NCBI GenBank assembly: GCA_947629335.1
Contig: CANRDI010000002.1
Span: forward strand, 174,046-238,045
Direction: 5' to 3'
Length of the DNA stretch: 64,000 nucleotides
DNA from: an uncultured Clostridia bacterium
GTDB lineage: Bacteria; Bacillota; Clostridia; Oscillospirales; Ruminococcaceae
In this document: positions 60,915 to 64,000 of the stretch, piece by piece
Position numbering within the stretch: position 1 is the first letter of the stretch
How the letters are laid out: every line of letters begins with the position of its first letter
Made by a program: the position numbers and the translations under genes
Notes under the pieces: generated by a model
Told to the model about the DNA's origin: nothing
What the model saw: the letters and a program-made list of their open reading frames with translations, nothing else
The model's database searches: none

Positions 60915-61733
60915 TTACAGTGCTTTTTTCGGACAGTATTTCACACATTCCATGCACAGAATACATTCTGTTCCGTTAATTCGTTTTCGGGAATTGTCGG
61001 TGACATCTACATCCATCTGACATATATTTTTGCATTTATTGCAGGAAATACATTTATTTTTATCGCACCTTATTCGCAGTAAGGAGAAATAACTCATAGG
61101 CTTCAAAAAAACTGTTATAGAACAAATGTATTTGCAGAAAGCGCGGTTGTCCTTAAAACAAAACGCGAGAATAATACCGACAGCATAGTAAAGCAAATTT
61201 CCGATGATAAACGCCCAGAACATTATTCTTTCAATATTGCCGACATGAGCTAAAAACAGCGCCGCGACAAATATAAGTTACAAAGAGAAAGTAATATAAC
61301 GTATCCAACCTAATCTTTTACGGGGTTGTGACGGTTGTTTATATGGCAGGAAATCCAAAATCATTGCAGTCCAGCAGGCATAACCGCACCAGCCCCGTCC
61401 AAAAAGCAGAGGACCGAATATTTTTGCTACAACATAATGTATTGTTGCCGCCTCAAAAACTCCCGTAAAAATGTAGTACCAAAATCCTTCTATCTGCATA
61501 TTTTCGCTGCATATCAAGCCGAGGTATACCAGCATATAGCAACCGACCAGCAATTGTGTCACCCGACGGGCGTATTTATATTTTTTTATGAACAGAAAAA
61601 TTCCTAAAGCAATAGAAATTCCGATATAACTGAAATTAAGCAAATAAAACAGATTGTCTTTCGTCAGCCAAAGAGTGACAGCCACCATTTCAAATAGCAC
61701 TAACATGCTCACCGGCAGTATATATTTTTTCAT
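60915..61733 (-). pseudogene. [4Fe-4S] membrane polyferredoxin, NapH-like, interrupted by an in-frame stop
   Basis: One continuous reading frame of 272 codons except for a single TAA at 61278-61280. The part before it (61278-61733, 151 codons) has four membrane helices and GRGWCGYACW. The part after it (60915-61277) continues without a frame change: LIFVAALFLAHVGN, then a helix, CKYICS, and two ferredoxin motifs CISCNKCKNICQMD and CILCMECVKYCPKK. The order matches NapH/CcoG-type proteins that pass electrons at the membrane. A re-start at ATG 61223 has no good ribosome site. Promoter and first start look intact, so the loss is recent, or the stop is read through or an assembly error. Confidence 0.8.
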
Positions 61734-61780
61734 ACGTTATACCTTCCAATAAACTTCTTTATTATCGGTCAACCATATGC

Positions 61781-61809
61781 ATTATACCATATTTTTTAGC
61801 TGATTGCAA
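61781..61809 (-). promoter_or_regulatory. Promoter of the interrupted polyferredoxin gene
   Basis: On the minus strand TTGCAA (plus 61804-61809) and TATAAT (plus 61781-61786), 17-bp spacer. Confidence 0.62.
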
Positions 61810-61974
61810 GAGGGGAAGTCAGTGTAAAGTGTAAAGTATATAGTTGCGGTATCTGCTTCGCGGATAATATTTGATTGTTTTCAAGAGGAAAAGTTTTATG
61901 CTTAAACCCTCGCGGTTCAAGCCTATGCATTCTAATTCCGAAACAATCTAATAAAATCTGCCGCAAGGCAGATA

Positions 61975-62084
61975 CATTCTACTGTTTACTATTAACTATA
62001 CACTGTATACTGTAACTCCCTTGCTATGCGAAGCATAGCAAGGGAGTTACTTGTTGTCTAACCTTTACAAAAAAGATTTTTTCG
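61975..62084 (-). repeat. Inverted dispersed repeat, right copy, carrying a long palindrome
   Basis: Read on the minus strand it starts CGAAAAAATCTTTTTTGTAA and ends AGTAAACAGTAGAATG, as in 52619-52688, but with an inserted segment between AGGTTA and CAGTATACAG that holds the palindrome at 62012-62050. Confidence 0.65.
62012..62050. repeat. Perfect 18-bp palindrome with GAA loop
   Basis: GTAACTCCCTTGCTATGC (62012-62029), GAA, GCATAGCAAGGGAGTTAC (62033-62050). It has no T-run on either side, so it is not an ordinary terminator; it resembles REP/MITE-type elements. Confidence 0.8.
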
Positions 62085-62131
62085 TTTGTAATCTTGATTA
62101 AAGATATTATAACAAAATATTCAAGACTATT

Positions 62132-62991
62132 CTACAGCATAAGATTTTGCTGTGAGCTTACTATGTACTCTCTACTTGCTTTGTCTTTTCTGTTTTTATT
62201 GGTCCATTTCATTTTAACATATTCAATAGAAATTGCTACACATTTAACCGAGGATTTAAAATCGTCAGCTTGCAATAGTATCTGTTCATAAATATCAATT
62301 AACGACTTTTGACCTATTTCGAATACTTTGCTAATCTTATCATATTTTTTACCTTTTCTATGTCCTGTACCAGAAGAACGTAAATCCTGTAAATTCCTTA
62401 GAAAAGATATGTGATCATCATAATTTTTTGCTCCATTTTCCTCAAGCCATACTTGTAACTTGCTTATACCACGAATTGTATTTCCTTTTTCATCTGTTGG
62501 ATTGGAAAGAACAAGCATTTCTTCATTAAGTAAGTCTATAATACATTTTACAAGTGATAAAACAAGAGTATCAAATTCCTCTTGACTATCTGTTGACGGT
62601 ATCCTTATATTATCAAGATTATATTTATCCTTTTCAGCCAATTCTTTAAATATTTGCCAATCATATTTATCATACCATTTTTTCTGTAATATGCTATAAT
62701 CTCTTTTAAATTTCAAATCAATCACATTAGACTCCGCAAAAATGTTGCACATATCCCTCATTATTGCGGTTTTGCTTGGTTTTTCGTCACAAAGTACATT
62801 ATAACTTTTCCAATGAAGCTGCTCATCTTCAGGTAAATCACGTCCTAAATCACCTAAATATGCTGCGACATAAGACTTGTGATCATTGTCAATTTCCATG
62901 CTCCATAAAGAAGCACAAGTCAACCGTCCATCAGTTACTTTATACAAGTCAGGACGCTTAATATATTTATCAAGAACCTCTCCTTTAAAAA
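62132..62991 (-). CDS. C-terminal part of a split HEPN-like protein
   Basis: This frame is open from the shift site at about 62989 to the stop at 62132 and gives about 284 residues. From the first possible start (TTG 62947) it reads MYKVTDGRLTCASLW and so on. It is helical, and the C-terminal third has LRNLQDLRSSGTGHRKG, with Arg and His spaced six apart as in HEPN ribonuclease motifs (R-x4-6-H). The residues before the TTG (KGEVLDKYIKRPDLYKVTDG) join naturally to the upstream frame, so this is most likely the second half of one gene. ApeA-type antiphage proteins have a comparable layout of a beta-rich N-terminus and a C-terminal HEPN; that link is inference. Confidence 0.6.
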
Positions 62992-63831
62992 TACAAGTGT
63001 CATGTAATTCGGAGCATCGGAGTTTGCACCAAAATAATTGGATAGTTTATCAGGATAAGATGTAAACGTAACTTCACATCCATTCTCATCATGCCATATG
63101 ATAAACTCAACGTAAGTACGCTTTTTTTCGTAAGGGAAATACCCACATTCTATAATGGGGGGCGGTAATAATGCTTTTTTTCCAAGCAATCTGCTAAAAG
63201 TATATTGTTGAAAAGTGCGTTCTTCATTCCCAAATATTTTATATACTAATGTTGTATCTTTATGTTCTTTATCTATTTTTGTTAAATTATTATCAGATAG
63301 AAGTCCAGGGGTTTCATATCTTATATCGAAAAAGAGCAATATTCCCATTTGCTTTGCTGATGCAAATCGTTTTAAATATTTTATGTTTATATAAACAGTA
63401 TCATTCTCCAAAATACGAATAGCTTCTTCACAGTTGCCACTATCTAATACCGCATAATAAGAATTGTTCTGTTGGTCAAAGTACATATTGTTTAACAATC
63501 GAAACTCTTCGCTTATTTCTACATAATTCTTTTTAACTCCATAAAATTCTCTATAAAACAATATAGGCTCAACATAGTCTTTGTGAATAATGAATCTCTG
63601 AAAGACAGTTCCTTCCATGGAAGGAATAAATCCTGGATAACCATCGCTATAACTTGCATCCCATTCAGATGTAGACATAATATCATCTAAATACTCAATT
63701 TGAAAAAGACAGCACCAAAAGCTCGCATCTGAATTATTAAGTTTACGTTCTCCAGCAACTTGTATCCACTGCTCATTCCCATATTTATCAGTGATATATT
63801 TAATGTTATTTAATTGATAATAATCGTGCAT
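62935..63831 (-). CDS. N-terminal part of a split HEPN-like protein
   Basis: From the ATG at 63831 this frame encodes 298 residues: beta-rich with many aromatics (YQLNNIKYITDKYGNEQWIQ, GYFPYEKKRTYVEFIIWHDE), no signal peptide and no domain I know with confidence. After residue 283 the sequence becomes implausible and stops; one base back it continues in the other frame. The ribosome site is weak, but a perfect promoter lies upstream (63866-63894). Base composition is clearly more AT-rich than the window average, which suggests transfer. It reads as the sensor half of a HEPN effector of about 566 residues. Confidence 0.6.
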   Translation of the reverse strand: MHDYYQLNNIKYITDKYGNEQWIQVAGERKLNNSDASFWCCLFQIEYLDDIMSTSEWDASYSDGYPGFIPSMEGTVFQRFIIHKDYVEPILFYREFYGVKKNYVEISEEFRLLNNMYFDQQNNSYYAVLDSGNCEEAIRILENDTVYINIKYLKRFASAKQMGILLFFDIRYETPGLLSDNNLTKIDKEHKDTTLVYKIFGNEERTFQQYTFSRLLGKKALLPPPIIECGYFPYEKKRTYVEFIIWHDENGCEVTFTSYPDKLSNYFGANSDAPNYMTLVFLKERFLINILSVLTCIK

Positions 63832-63865
63832 AACTATCAAACTCAAAAAAATAATTCTAAAGATT

Positions 63866-63894
63866 ATTATATCACATTTAGTCACGAATGTCAA
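63866..63894 (-). promoter_or_regulatory. Sigma-A promoter of the split HEPN-like gene
   Basis: On the minus strand TTGACA (plus 63889-63894) and TATAAT (plus 63866-63871), 17-bp spacer, 35 bases before the ATG. The promoter is intact, so the gene is probably transcribed. Confidence 0.82.
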
Positions 63895-64000
63895 TATACG
63901 CGATAAATTATTAGCAAAACCACATGTTCATTTGTCAATGATATGTTACACTATTCTCAAAAAAATTATAATGTTAATAACTAAGATTGAAATCAGCCGA

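Larger units (their letters stand above)
61734..62131. other. Intergenic region with repeat and palindrome
   Basis: Contains the polyferredoxin promoter (61781-61809), the right copy of the inverted repeat and a long palindrome. No supported gene. Confidence 0.55.

Noticed and set aside
61278..61280. Recoding of the in-frame stop as selenocysteine or pyrrolysine
   Set aside because: The codon is TAA, which neither system uses.

Overview
The window looks like chromosomal DNA of a spore-forming clostridial Firmicute, most likely from the Oscillospiraceae/Ruminococcaceae side of the class. Evidence: a GatCAB amidotransferase, a cysteine T-box leader, a gerA/gerB/gerC germination operon, a RemA-type DUF370 protein, the Firmicutes def-fmt-rsmB-rlmN-prpC-prkC-rsgA order, strong Shine-Dalgarno sites, and secreted proteins with long Ser-rich linkers. 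Nearly every promoter I can read is a sigma-A type with a 17-bp spacer. No rRNA, phage, complete insertion sequence or CRISPR array is visible; there is one tRNA (Leu, UAA).

Layout. 1-5.3 kb: a Ser/Thr phosphatase, a membrane kinase whose external part is a leucine-rich-repeat (LRR) domain, and an unknown partner, in one transcription unit. 5.3-8.5 kb (minus): gatC-gatA-gatB. 8.8-14.6 kb: a split, archaeal-type glutamate synthase in five genes, followed beyond a terminator by an ANTAR antitermination regulator. 14.6-16.4 kb (minus): CYTH phosphatase, biotin ligase, phosphoesterase. 16.5-17.9 kb: three small clostridial proteins of unknown role. 18.0-22.3 kb: T-box, cysE, cysS, two cyclophilin lipoproteins. 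22.5-26.1 kb (minus): gerA, an unlisted 49-codon gene, gerB, gerC. 26.4-40.2 kb: a PerM-type transporter, then remA-gmk-priA-def-def-fmt-rsmB-rlmN-prpC-prkC-rsgA. 40.3-42.4 kb: a metal-binding HMA protein behind a DtxR-like operator and a CAP-domain surface protein. 42.5-48.7 kb (minus): a large hybrid histidine kinase and a propeller/HD-GYP signalling protein. 49.3-52.0 kb: two lipoproteins, one with a cysteine-peptidase-like end and one with LRRs. 52.5 kb: tRNA-Leu.

Beyond the tRNA the sequence becomes accessory in character: hypothetical and ankyrin proteins, a solute-binding/5'-nucleotidase fusion lipoprotein coupled to a hybrid histidine kinase, a membrane protein, an [4Fe-4S] polyferredoxin gene broken by one in-frame stop, and an AT-rich HEPN-like gene split by a -1 frame change at a canonical slippery heptamer. 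Two inverted copies of a short repeat bracket most of this segment (52.62 and 62.03 kb).

The main theme is envelope sensing: two Ser/Thr kinase/phosphatase pairs, two hybrid histidine kinases, an HD-GYP protein, and several surface or lipoproteins with Ser-rich stalks. The strongest candidates for something undescribed are the kinase-LRR module at 0.1-5.2 kb, the binding-protein/nucleotidase sensor pair at 55.7-59.9 kb, the coupled micro-gene in the ger operon, and the frameshifted HEPN gene. All functional assignments are from motif reading only; no database search was possible.
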